Assembly: GCA_947568835.1 (NCBI GenBank)
Contig: OX387605.1
Location: 12,342,418-12,406,417, forward strand
Direction: 5' to 3'
DNA length: 64,000 bases
Origin: Protonemura montana
Taxonomy: Eukaryota; Arthropoda; Insecta; Plecoptera; Nemouridae
This document shows, one piece after another, positions 13,561 through 25,526 of this stretch (positions within the stretch are counted from its first letter, which is position 1; the number at the start of each line of letters is the position of its first letter). The position numbers and the translations under genes were made by a program. The notes under the pieces are model-generated. The model was not told the origin of the DNA, ran no database searches, and saw nothing but the letters and a program-made list of their open reading frames with translations.

Positions 13561-13733
13561 TTCTATTCGCAATGATAAGACGGTTGTAACGAAAACAGTA
13601 TTGTGTTAATACCTCTTCAAGAGATGATCATAACCTATGAAATTAACAAGAAGTTCTCACTGATTCGTACTCCCAGCCAGGTGACGTGTGGACCAACAGC
13701 TAAGGGATAGGGAGAGCATCGTCGGCAACTCAC

Positions 13734-13879
13734 CCCTTTATCGCCCAGCTGCTCGACGCGGCAGTGCAGGAACGCCGTCTGGCCGACGGCCGTGGTCACG
13801 TTGCGGGCAACGTTGAAGTCGAAGTACGGGAACGAGCTGTAGTTGTCAGCCGTCACCGCCTCGTCCACGTGTTGCACTC
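13734..13879 (-). CDS. Isolated exon of a Dpr-family Ig-domain protein (dpr6/dpr10-like), start of Ig1
   Basis: This 146-nt exon is bounded on the minus strand by a CTGCAG acceptor (last intron base 13880) and a GGG|GTGAGT donor at 13733. It enters with two bases of a split codon and leaves in phase 0. It encodes about 48 residues. The PYFDF motif followed by NVTTAVGQTAFLHCRVEQLGDKG is typical of the A to C strands of the first Ig domain of Dpr proteins (Drosophila 'defective proboscis extension response' family), with the conserved B-strand Cys. In this family the next exon normally begins with a V/T-S-W-I-R motif; I could not find it between 1 and 13733, so the following intron probably exceeds 13 kb. 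Dpr proteins are GPI-anchored or secreted cell-surface ligands of DIP proteins in synaptic matching. An upstream in-frame ATG at 13934 opens a short hydrophobic leader, but the good acceptor makes an internal exon more likely. Which paralogue it is remains uncertain. Confidence 0.85.
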
Positions 13880-14701
13880 CTGCAGCGCGCGGGCAAAAAA
13901 ACAAGCAAAGGGTTTTTATTAAAAGCGTGTTCAATTATTCAGGGGGCTCGGGTACATGTTTGTTAAAATTCATACCGGGTATGCGCATGAAAAAGATAAT
14001 ATAAAAGGGTGATGTGGTTGACTATATTGCGAAAGGAGAGAAAGTTTAAAAAAACCATGAAGGAAAAATACAATGAGGCTCATTTTCTTGAAAAGTTACA
14101 ATAAGAAAAGAGCGTTTAGAGACGAAACACTTCGAATAAATCATCTAATTATCACGACCGGCTCCGTAAGACCTTCTTTCTCCAGGTAAAAGTTGCAGGG
14201 CGCTTTACAAAACACCGTCTGGCTTTCTGCTTCCAGCAATTACATCCAGACGCCGTTCGTGTGTGTGTGTATGTATGTGTGGGGCTCTCAAAGAAATTTC
14301 TTCAGGATACCGGGATTACAGAGTCTGGAAGGGCCTCTAATTCAATTCGCGTACCGTCTGATAATTGGCCCGGGCTCACTTTATTCCACACAAAGTGGAG
14401 TATGAAATTATTATCATGGGCTGAAGTATGTTAATGATCAGTTATTATCCTGGAAGAGGTTAGAGAGTAGCGAAATACAACTACCCTTAATCAGCCTATC
14501 AGCTGGATAGCAAAGCAGGAGATCTCATAGTGTTCGTTTCAGCATGGTTTAAAACGTTTTGCAAGATCTTTCGGGGAAATTTATTAGTTTAGTTATAAAA
14601 TATCCATTGAGAAAACTGAGAAACTGAGAAAAATTGAAAACTCAACAAACATCCTCGACACATATCAAAAGGATATTTCCTCAGTTTTTGGTAATATTCC
14701 A

Positions 14702-14785
14702 GCTGAAGAAAAAGTAGTTTTAACACAGCTCCTAGACGCAGCCCGCAGAGCAAACCGGTACCACCACTACTAGTTACATGGCTAG
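14702..14785. repeat. Diverged direct repeat, copy 1
   Basis: Shares an 18-nt exact core, GCAGCCCGCAGAGCAAAC, and looser flanks (TTTTAACACA upstream, GGCTAG downstream) with copy 2 at 15140-15215. Both copies lie on the same strand, and both follow an AG dinucleotide. In the shared frame each reads -LTxxLxAARRAN- and then a stop. Function is unknown. Confidence 0.55.
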
Positions 14786-15139
14786 ATTTTCCAAGTACAA
14801 TGACATGAATCCCGTTTAGTATGAACTAAATTTTATAATAAAGCACTCAAAATTATATTAATGAAAAAAATCAGCAAAAAATTAAGTAGCTCTAACACAA
14901 ATTTAAAAATGGAATTATAGCTGTTGTTATAATCAACGAACAAATAATGTATCAAAACTACTAAAAACTTGTATATTTCCAAGTATAGTTTTTAACCTTT
15001 ATATATAATATTGGCACAGGTATTAGCTTATACATATATTGTGTGTTCAAATTTATATTACACATATCTGTGACAACTTACAAACCAATTGGTCAATCGT
15101 GAAATAAACTGATTTTTGCTGTCATCATCTTCCACCCGC

Positions 15140-15215
15140 AGCAAGACGTCATTTTAACACATTTCTTAAATGCAGCCCGCAGAGCAAACGGGCACCTCCA
15201 CGGCTAGCACACTAA
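15140..15215. repeat. Diverged direct repeat, copy 2
   Basis: Second copy of the segment at 14702, 437 bp downstream. It follows a pyrimidine-containing CCACCCGCAG that resembles a splice acceptor. A local duplication or two fragments of one repeat family are both possible. Confidence 0.55.
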
Positions 15216-15736
15216 TACTTATTTTTATAAAATGTTTGTCTTCTCTGCGTTTTGAAAAGAAGTGTGTACAAGAGTGCTTAAGGCATTGCGTCGTGCATTC
15301 CATATTTCGTTACTCTGAGCTTGTGAATGGGACTCTAATTTGCTCATCAAAGTTCAACGGCAGCGGCAGTCAAGCAAATGTTGGGGGGGAGGGGAAGTGG
15401 AAGATAAAAAGCCGAAAGATAATGAACGAGTCGCTGACGTCGTCGCCGACCACTCCGTCTTCACGTAAGCCTTCTTTCCAGCCCCCAAACCCCCGTCTAA
15501 GATCGTCGACGTCGTCTAGGACAGGGTTGAGGGGGCGAGGGGGTGGTCGAGCCGAGCACCTCTCCGCGCGACGGGAATTACCATTCGCCGTGGTACTTAC
15601 TCGGCTGCGAAACGGGCGTTCACTTTCAATTTCCATATTCAGCACGATACAAATTGACGATTTCAGGACGCCGAGGTGACAGTATGCACGCTCTACGCCG
15701 CCAGGGACCCAAGCAAGTGTTATAAATGATTTCTCC

Positions 15737-15772
15737 TCGTCGTCGTCGTAGTCATCGTCGTAGTCGTAGTCC
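15737..15772. repeat. GTC/GTA-type trinucleotide repeat
   Basis: TCGTCGTCGTCGTAGTCATCG-like imperfect repeat of CGT and AGT triplets. Confidence 0.8.
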
Positions 15773-18700
15773 GCAGATAGCGCGGCTTGGCTGGCTGCGA
15801 GGGGCGAGCGCGTTGGGCTCGAGTGGACGGAAATAAATCCACTCCGCGCGCTTTGTCAAAGGGAAAGTCACCGAGCGCTTTGCGAGACATGGCGCCTCCA
15901 TTCTTCGCTAGAACAACACCCGTGGGCGGTTCGTTAAATGAAGGGTTTCTTGAACGGCAAAAACATTAAACAACATCATTTCATGTCGGCAGACTCGCAC
16001 TCGGTTGGCAAATGTAATTAAAAGCGTCATCAGATAATTAAAAATAACCACACAATTTCTGAAAGCGCAAATTATTTTTCCGGATTCTATTCTGCCGTGA
16101 AGCTTGGAGTTCTAGAACGCGCTTATTTAACTCGAAGGATTTCAATGATACCCAGGAATTGCCCCCAAAAGCTCGGTGAAGTAATCACTTTAGCATCAGA
16201 GATCACGGCCGCGTTTAGCCGTGGTTTATCCGTCGTTGTTTTCTGACTTTGGTGCGCCCGGAAGGGGAGAGGAAGGGGTGGTGGGAGAGCTAGAACTCGA
16301 AGTGAGCCGAGAGAGGAACAAAATCTTGTTATTAGGTAATGGAGGCTGGCGAACTCTGTTGGCAGGACTCGCGGGTGTAATAAGAGCAAGTGCTTCTCCG
16401 TGACACTTGTGACGGCTGCAGGTAGCAGTGGAAATGACGGCAAGCTAAACACAATTCCAAGTTGATCCAAGAAGTTTGCGCGCTTAGTCGCCGTCCGTCG
16501 CTGCGTCGAGCATCTCCCTGGCTGATCATATCCGGGTGAAAGGTAGAAAGGTAGCATTTGTTACTCGGCAAAAGTCACGCGGCGCGAACTTCGTCAAGCG
16601 TTTGTTGGAAAATAACAGACTCTTTGAGAGTTGTTCGGCTACCGTTTCTACCGTTATTTCAGAGAGTGGATCACAAAGTATCACCAAGGCTTACTTATGA
16701 CGAACATTTTTAAACTTTGCGTCCCTTTTAAGTTTGAACATGCACTCATGCGAACTGTGACCGATATTGTTCCATTGTAATTCCTTCGGAGTTTCCAAAT
16801 GAACGTAAAACTGACGTTGGTTCCAAAGTCAGGTACCAGAATTGAAGACTGTTATCAGAAAATCTTGACAATTCGCTCAAAATGGTCGTAGAGTTGCTGC
16901 CATGAGCAATAAAAGTTACGAATCACTTCACAGAACTCAGGAAGTCCACATTCGAGGTCATTCATGCTCGTCGCCGTCGCTGGGGCTTAAAATACCCCTC
17001 GACGATGGCGCCGGTCGCATCATAACACCTCCCGGCCCCATTCTACGCACAAAAGGTGAGTTCCTTTCTGTTCCATGTCAAATCAGCGCCGGCGAGAAAC
17101 AGAAAGGTCCGCGCGCTTCGGAATCCAATCCCAAAAGGTCAATGCAAGAACCGTTTAAGCACTTTAGTCCGCGAGAATACGCGGGGTGGATGAAAAATGT
17201 CAAAACTGAAACGTTTTTTCCGCGCCTCTCGCCGCCACCCATCCGCTTGCTGTCTGTTCGATTATGACCGTTCACTTTTGCTGGCCGCACGAACCCCGGA
17301 ATTCCGGGCCGACCAAATTGAAAATGAAACAAAATGTCAATATTGTGGCTTCGTGGATTATAACCCGACGTTTGATTGAAACGGGCAACGAGTGACTTAG
17401 GTGATTGAAGCATTAGGTAACATGTTACTCGACAGTATGATGTAAGCTTCCCAAACCCTACAAACTTAAACTATCATGTGAGCACACACGTGGTGTGTAT
17501 CCATGTGTATCAGGACCAACCCCACGGAAACCAATTGCTGTAATCGGGCTATCGAGTGTACAGCCCCTTGTTGCCTCACGGGGACAATTTTAATAAAACG
17601 GCGCTCCCTTTCTCTCGCCAATTTCTGGACCCCTTCACGCTAATCTGCACCGAGCCCCGATAATCTCTCGCCAGCTGTGTGCCAACAGCACGGGAACGCG
17701 CGACGCAAACAGAATACAAACAACACGGTGAAAACGTTGAGAGCTGGGTGTCGGAATCAATTCCAGTTGCCTCGTTGAAATGAAATGCTACGCAAATGGC
17801 AAAGATGTCTCTTCTAATTTAGATGTAATTTAGAGAAAGAACGCGCACGCACACGCCTTGCTCTTGCGAGATTGTGTTGCACAGCGAAATTGCAGACAAT
17901 TGGGATGAATTTATTACAATTATCTGTCAAAATCCCGGGCCCGACGTGACACGGCTCTGTCGAGACACCATCCCAATATCGCGTAGATGTGTTGTGTTTT
18001 ATCGTTATTACTTAGTTCGTATATTAATGCATAAAACACGCCATAGGGAATGCAATCAAAACGAAGTCTAATTGAGTTCTCCGTCTGTTGTAAATTTACC
18101 TCTCAATGTACAAGACGGAGGCAGCGCGCAACGCGAGTACGCCATTATCTTAAGCAGCAGTTCTCATGTATATAGATGACTTCTGACGATGCTAATAAGA
18201 ACAACAAGTCGTCGTCGGTCTTGAGCAAAAGGTTCTATTGAATAACATGTTCATTTGCCTTGAGCACTAGATGTACTCGCAAACGTAGACAATGGACTAA
18301 ATTGAATATCACGTACTATTTTAGATGGGCATGTGTGAGCGAGTCAATTTGGCTGTGCGGGTGAGAGTGCAGAGAGGAGGAAACATCTTGGTAGCGTTTG
18401 GTATTGTGATAATCGAAGATGTTGGCACTTTGGTATTAAATCCTATCAACGAGAGGTCTGCGTTTCGGGAGGAAGTTGCGGCTTGCAACAAGTTGGGAAA
18501 TAGTGTCATGAAATTATGCTGTGAACGAGGTTGGTATTCAAAAGTGTCTTACTTGTCCGTTAACAACTTGAATAATCAGAAATTAACAGAATTATATACA
18601 CTACATAGGTTGGTACCTATATATCATAGCTTATATCTCCCGAAATGTCCCCATGCTGCATGCTTGTTTCTTAATATTTTCAAAGTTCAACGTCCACTTG

Positions 18701-19290
18701 ACAATAACCGTTCATGCGAGTGAGCGACCCATCTCAACGGGTGGCCAGCTTAAAGCATTAAAACCTCACAGGCGTCTGTGCGCCATGAAGCATCAACATC
18801 CCCCAGAGACAAGAGTGCCCGTAACACTGGAGTCCAGGGTGAGAGGTCGGTGAAATCTTCCCTCTGACCTGAAATCGAGACCTACCCATCTTCCTCCCCG
18901 TCCTTTGAACAGGAACGCCATTTTTCTGCGTCACGTGTACAGGTATGCGACGAAACGAAACGAAACTGTAGTCGATTTAACACATGATTTCAAGCCTGGC
19001 AAATGTCACGTACAGTAGGGGATAGAAAACAGACACTGTGGTGGTGCATGCAGTTCAGGTAAAGATGCACGCATTTGGGAGGACGAAACGAGAATTGGAC
19101 TCCCAAATGCTTGGCGCATTGATTAAAAAACCAGTTTCTTATCAACACAGTTTCTAGAATGCCAACCCTATATTCAGAGTGAAAACGTTACCATCCACGG
19201 TAAAAAGCTTGCAAATCGTGGCGAATGTTTACATAAGCTCTTTGTGCATAAAGCTAGCTGCGATGGCCGGCAAGGCAGAAACGATGGCTA

Positions 19291-19313
19291 CACACACACA
19301 CACACACACACAC
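19291..19313. repeat. CA dinucleotide microsatellite, about 11 units
   Basis: Uninterrupted CA repeat. Confidence 0.95.
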
Positions 19314-20227
19314 TCACGCATTCAGACACAAGAGGGAAAAAACGCGAGGGATGAGATGAATATTTCACTACGTCTCCGAGCGGCGGGTCCGACTCTTAGA
19401 GAGAATAATAGAACAAGTCGCCGCTTGGAGCGCGGCGGGAGTAGTGAGGGGACGTGGGCCCACCGCTTCGCTTAGCAAACGGTGACGCGAAATGCCTGCA
19501 GTTATCCATCCGCTGCATGAAAGGCGGCAAGGCGTCGTTTCGTGCGGCGTCGCCTAGCGTCGCGCGACAAGAGGACATCTCTTTAACTTATTTAAAGAGC
19601 CTCGAGTGTAACACCTCCTAGCTCTTCACCCCAAGAGAATTTGCAGAACTTTGCTTGCTCAAGACTACCAAGAGTGCACGGCGGGCTTGCTGATAAGTTA
19701 TTGAACATGTGCATTCCATTGCCATACATTTTGAAAATATCCGCTTGTTTATGGTGAAGTTGTGGATCTCTAAGTTTGATTGCCAAAGAGCTCCAACTTT
19801 TAGACGTTCGAGGATGGTAACTACCACCAGACTCTCTGCAAACGCAACATGATTAAAGTTCAACAGGTCTACGTGAAGCGTTTCACTTTCTCTCATTTCT
19901 CGGGGGCCGAGTAGTCAGTTTTGTCCCTTTGTTTGCCGGCAACGTTTGACGACAAGACGCACGTGGACAGAACCTACACAATGGGCACGCATCTAATTGA
20001 ATCAAACCCAGAGCAACGCTCTGTTATCGAACATTCTCGGAAAGGGAATTCACATTTGATTTATTCACCGAATCGAGAATCTTTGTGCATAAAATGAAGT
20101 ACGATAATAAAATACCTATGAATGTTTGATTTATACTTTATGAACCCCAAAACAAGAAATGATTCCTGAACTCAATAGAAAACGTCTACGTAATAAATAA
20201 TATCCACTCGGCTTGGTCCTAGCGTAG

Positions 20228-20288
20228 CGACGCCGACGCTTTTTGACTTGCTCGTTCGATCCGAAAGCAAACTTCGATCGGCGTCGCG
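20228..20288. repeat. GGCGTC/GACGCC island
   Basis: GCGACGCCGACGC and CGGCGTCGCG face each other about 40 bp apart as an inverted pair. Confidence 0.7.
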
Positions 20289-21693
20289 TAAAAACACACA
20301 AACAAGTGGGCGTACCACTAGACAGGGGCGTGCGAGACCTGTATCTCCCTCCCTCCCACCACCTACTGCCAGTATTGCACTGCAGGTATTAGACGTATGC
20401 TCATAGAAAAACCAAGGCGGCACCACCACGATTTATCTGTGGCGAATTACGGATTTATGTGCCAGCGTGCAGTTTACTTCCGTGCGATTCCCACGAATTG
20501 CCAAAGTTTGGGAATTAAATAAAATAAAACAGAAATCTGTGTGCATTCAATTGGGCCACCCACGGCAGGCTGAGGGCAGACTGTAGGAGCTCCTGGGTGG
20601 AAGGTGCCCGAAGATAAATGGATACGAATGCACGAATGATGGAAATAAAGCGGCCATCGATTCCAGTTTGTTCTTGCGATGCTCCCGGGACAGTACAGCT
20701 AGGGCATAGCTACTGGCTGGGGAAATGATGGATGGAAATTTCAGCAAGAATCCTCTGTGAACGTGCAGGTAAAGAAGTAATATTTTAGCAGTGGAACTTG
20801 CACAGCTGAGCTTCCCTGGGTAGAAACCAGGCTGTTCGTACAATTATCGCGGTGATTTTAATGATTGCAATAATATAAAAGGTCTGCTTTCCTTGTCAGT
20901 TGTAATTCCGAGTTGAAACTTTATTTGATCTTTCGTTCTTTGCTGCTGAATCAGCTGCGGTGCTCAAACTTGCCCGCACGCTTGTAAGATGCTGTGTTTG
21001 CTGACAATTTATCTGCTGTACAAAGAGCACATGGCGTTCACTTACAGTTTGGTTTCCCGAGTAAGAAATAAAATAATAAATATGGGAAGGCCAAAGAAAA
21101 AAGCTCGCTAATGGGTCCGACCACGAGTAAGCTGAACAGAAACCGTGGTAGCTCTTTTACTATTGTTGGCTGCTCTCTTTTTCTCCACAGCGAGTCCATT
21201 AAGGATCAGGAAGCTTGCTGAGGTCGAGACTTAGCTCCTGCAGGATAAATAAACAACTTCTTTTCGGCGACAAGAAAATGGGAATCTCAAAATGAAATAT
21301 TCACAAATACGTCCGCGCGTATATTTTTGGAAAACGTTCAACATTTTCTTTAAGACTCGGAAGTTTTAGTGGTATTACTACTAGCTGAGACTTGCAATAT
21401 TCATTTTGATATTTCAAGAGACGGAGTTTCTTAATATGAAAATCGCTGCCATCAAAGGACGCATTTCTCTTTCATGTCCCATCTTAGGAAAGTAACATGT
21501 TATTATTATTATTACACACTTGACTTGCTTTTCTTTATGCGCTCGGCCCTTTACAAATTACACGCACCGAAACAAAATAAACCTTCCTCCAATCTGCAAA
21601 ACCTCTGGCTGTCATCTCAGCCGGGTAGCTATTCGATGGTGTTTATGTGCGGTGCTCATCTCCATCCGTTTACCGGCAATTTATACCAACGTC

Positions 21694-21722
21694 CGGGCCC
21701 CATTGAAACAAACGGGGCCCCG
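21694..21722. repeat. GC-rich hairpin
   Basis: GGGCCCC and GGGGCCC form a 7-bp GC stem with a loop of about 12 nt. No T run follows, so it is not terminator-like. Confidence 0.7.
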
Positions 21723-22544
21723 TCTAGTGGATTAACTGCGTCAAGGCACGCGATGCAAGGGGGCTCCGGCCGGCTATCCGGCGGCAAAGCAAGGGGCATG
21801 TCATTCGGAGGCCTATCTATCGGAGCACGCAGCAATACAATATCGGAAGACGCTTGGTCCTACCCAGCGCCAGACCACAGGCCGACGTAGCCGCCGGAAT
21901 TTCATAAAACAAGCGTCTGCAAGGGGTGCTTGCAAAGTAGCGCGGTGGGAAATGCTCACATAGTTTTTATGCGGTGGCCAGGAAATATTGTATATTAGAT
22001 ATAATATTAACTCACTTCGGTGGTGCCCCGCGGAACATTAATCCTGCGCGTAGCCTGCAGCTTTCCAGCTTGTGCCAGGACTGGAAGCATGTGCTTGGGG
22101 GAAAATTGCTATTACTCACGTATTTAGAGTAATAATAAGAAATATGCTACTATGTGAACAAGATGCGAAAAGTTAATTTTATCGTGGACTTTTATTGCGT
22201 TTCAGGTCTAGGTGATCGACAAACTACACCAGACTGGTATTTTAAGTTTTAACACATTTTTTGTAGTTAAATGAGATTACTTAGGTACCTGACTCGCAAA
22301 TAACGAGTTATGGTAAACGTGAAATAGCTGCGCGTAGCATCAATCAAACTCAAAGCATTTTTGTCTGTTGCAGTCAAGTATTTGCGTGAGTGGGCCTCGT
22401 GATGCAGCATAAAACAAATACGATACAATACACAACGCAAAGCAATTCAAAGAATAAAAAAAAAAACGCCCTGCGTTTTACCTCGAAAGCAAGCCAATCG
22501 CTGGTTCTGAAAGAACATCATCACATTGAAGAAAAGTTAAGCTT

Positions 22545-22669
22545 GTGAAAGGGTAATGATAGCATGACAAGAATCATGGTAGCATGAGAAAGGGCCGTAC
22601 CAGTTTGAGAAAGGGCCATGATAGCTCGAGGAAGGGCCAATACAGCTCGAGAAAGGTCAATGCTAGCTC
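22545..22669. repeat. 21-bp minisatellite, six units
   Basis: Six head-to-tail units start at 22545, 22566, 22586, 22607, 22628 and 22649. The consensus is close to GAGAAAGGGCCATGATAGCTC. All units are 21 bp except the second (20 bp). The first two units are the most diverged. The plus-strand frames are broken by stops, so it does not look like a coding heptad repeat. Confidence 0.85.
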
Positions 22670-23248
22670 CAAAAAGAAGCACCAATATTCAAGGTAACTC
22701 CACCAGCACGTCTAACACAAACGAAACTGATTTTCAAAGCCAGCCGTGCATGCGATACTGTATATACATCAAACACTTCAAATAAGCTAAGAAATGACAG
22801 GAGATCTAGCCTCTACTTTTTCGAATTCGCTAGCCAGAAAACGGAAAAAATATCTCAAAATTAAGACGTCGTCCCGTATATTTCCCTGCTCATTAAAAAA
22901 CAATAAACCAGTCGACAAGATTACGTCGATCCGGCAATGACGCAAGCTGCTGCTATCAACAATCAGGAACTAAAATACGCTCGAAACTAAACATTCCATC
23001 GCCCGTGTCAACAAAAACAAAACAGAGCAGGCAGCACTTTGTCGGCACTTAGTTAATCCCCGAGCTACGCCGAGCTGCATCAACCGTCGACCGCCGTACC
23101 CTGTACGTCGTACACCCCGAATAGCGATCGAAGACAGCCATGGCAAAACTAGACCCACGTCGATACTCCGGGACCAGAGTCTTCAGTTCGGTCGTACCTC
23201 TCACGCCTGCGATAATCACTTTAAGGATAACCGTGATCTTATGTTGAA

Positions 23249-23269
23249 GGGGGGTGGGGGGGGGGGGGG
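23249..23269 (+). repeat. G tract, G6-T-G14
   Basis: Run of 20 G with one T interruption in otherwise ordinary sequence. Confidence 0.9.
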
Positions 23270-23529
23270 AACTGAAATCTCGCTAACTGAACATAAGCGA
23301 CAAAGCTCTTACATGCGATACTCGTTCAAAAACTTCCACTGCCGCAACCCTCCTTTGCGAGATTGTCTTTATACACGGGATTAGCCGTGGAGAACAGTTC
23401 ATGGAGCTGCTTTACGATATGAATTGCAATTTTCGCTGTAATTTTTCTCTATATTTATCTTTGTCGTTTGGCAAGCAGGAGCTCATTAAAAGCGGCTTTG
23501 AAGTTGCTGCGTCCCGGCCTGCTCGGTGT

Positions 23530-23564
23530 TGGCGTCGGCGTCGTTCGACGTCGCACGGCGTCGC
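23530..23564. repeat. GGCGTC/GACGCC island
   Basis: GGCGTCGGCGTCGTTCGACG followed by GGCGTCG. Confidence 0.8.
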
Positions 23565-25526
23565 TAAAGGAAAAAGAGCGAGCTGCACAAGTTACAAGTG
23601 GCCGCCGCGGGCGATACGGCTACGTCGACCGAATGTAGCAGAGTGCAGCCTGTAGCGGTCTCTGTGTGTGTGTGAGTGTGTGCCCGTAATTGCTCTAATT
23701 AGAGTTTTTAATCATTTATAAAGAGACACTGATAAGGCGCACTGACGGCGATGTCGTGAAAGGCTCGAGCGGCAAGCTTGGCCCGCCGAGATGTTTTCTA
23801 ACAAGCCCGCGGACTTTGGAGGCGGAAAAGCTGCTAGACACTTTTCAATGGATCATTTTCTGGCAGCTTGAAATGTGCTGGAGGGTAGCAATACTTTAGA
23901 GATGTGTCACCATTGCCCCGAGCGCACAAAGGATAGCGTGGACTAGCGTTTAATGTGACATGAATAAATATTTTTTTAATGGTAGGAGTGAAATAAAAAA
24001 AAACATTTCATTTAATTTTCGCTGGATTATACGATATACTGAAAAAGATCAAAGTTATTTTCATAGTCGGGTAGGTATTAAAAAACTAACAATGACGCAA
24101 AGCAAATTTAGACGCACCAACTTCAAATGTAAATATCACTCGTTGGCTATTGAATAAGGGACGTTTTACCCAGCAATCATATCGAAAATGTGTATAAATG
24201 AGTACTATTTGAAAATCGAAATACTGTTTTAAAGTAACTAACAAAGCTTGCGAAGACATTTATGCACCATTTATGTTCATTTAACCCACGAGTCTAGCTA
24301 ATAAAAAACAAGCAAGCAATAGAAATGCTCAACATTTGAACACGTATGAACCAAATATCTACTTTAATCAACGCCAAAATGAATAACCGTGAAGTAAACT
24401 TGACGGAAAGTTTTTGAAAATACTACTTCATAGCCAAGAATAACTATGTCAAGGAGGCGGCTATGGCGAGTTGGAAATGACATGAGTCAAACGACGCCTC
24501 CACTCACGCACTGGCATGCCCCCGGTAAATTCCGACCACTGAACCGCGGGTCGAACTCGGGGCTGCACTTGTGCAAAGAAATCAATCTTAGCAGCTCCGT
24601 TAACCGTGTGGTGGGTTTCCCTGTCACGGCATCTCTCTTTATCTCTATCTATATCTTTAAATCTCTCTCTCCCTCTGTTTGTGTGTGAGCTCCTTGCTTT
24701 ATCGAAATCGATAAGCTCTTAGTAAGAAACAAATTCGATTTCCAGCGACACAGCTCGGTAAGAGAGTATTATTACAGAAAAACGATCTCTTTATTTACTG
24801 CGCTCATTGATCATGGGTCGGTGCAAGACGCGGTTGAAACTCCACGAGCAGCAATACTTGCTTTGACTCAAGAGTTGCGAATTCAGAAGCATTCGATTTT
24901 TTTTTGCACCCATCTTCTACTTTAAATATTTTTCTCTTTACTTTCGAAAAGTTCTGTCTATTTTATCACTTAGACCCACGTCAAGTTGTGGCACGGCCAG
25001 AGGAAAACTTTATTTCCACGGGTAGAAATGGGATGCAAAGGAAAATCTAGTTTCCTCGAGAAACTATAGACTAAATCGTGAACTACTACGTCACATCCTC
25101 GACGCCCAAAGCCCATTTCCACACAGTTCGATGTAACTCTCCGAATCCGCACGCAGATGTAATAGCACGCAACGCCGCGGTCCACGGACGGCGATCACGT
25201 CCCATGACATCGGCTAGTCTACGAGTAAATACTTATCTAAATTGTTAACAAAAAACACACGATTGACCTCGGGCTCCCATTCCTCCGGCTAGATACGTCA
25301 CGGCCAGCTAATTATGCGTTACGATCGGCCATATGAGCACACATACCGCCACTGGTCCGCGGCGACCTTGGCTATGTTCAACAAGATAGCACTTGACTTG
25401 TAGGAAGGCGATCCGCTTCGCTCGACACTGCAGAGCGAGAATCGAGCGTAGTTGTAGATAGCTCCCGCGAGTTGAGACCAGCTGTGTGCAAACGTCAGAC
25501 GTGTCGTGCGATACTCTCCTGTCATC

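Larger units (their letters stand above)
13880..22544. other. Non-coding DNA upstream of the Dpr exon (minus-strand sense)
   Basis: Would hold a Dpr intron if the gene has exons further upstream. AT-rich from 14000 to 15130; GC-rich and CpG-rich from 15360 to 15900. Contains the duplicated segment at 14.7/15.15 kb and the CA repeat. No supported exon. Confidence 0.6.
22670..25472. other. Non-coding DNA upstream of the P450
   Basis: No exon recognised. Must contain the P450 promoter near its 3' end; I could not identify a TATA box or a clear initiator. A G tract and one GGCGTC island are listed separately. Confidence 0.6.

Noticed and set aside
15170..15679. 169-codon plus-strand ORF
   Set aside because: It spans an AT-rich and a GC-rich zone with an abrupt composition change, has a low-complexity Ser/Pro/Arg segment, and shows no recognisable domain.
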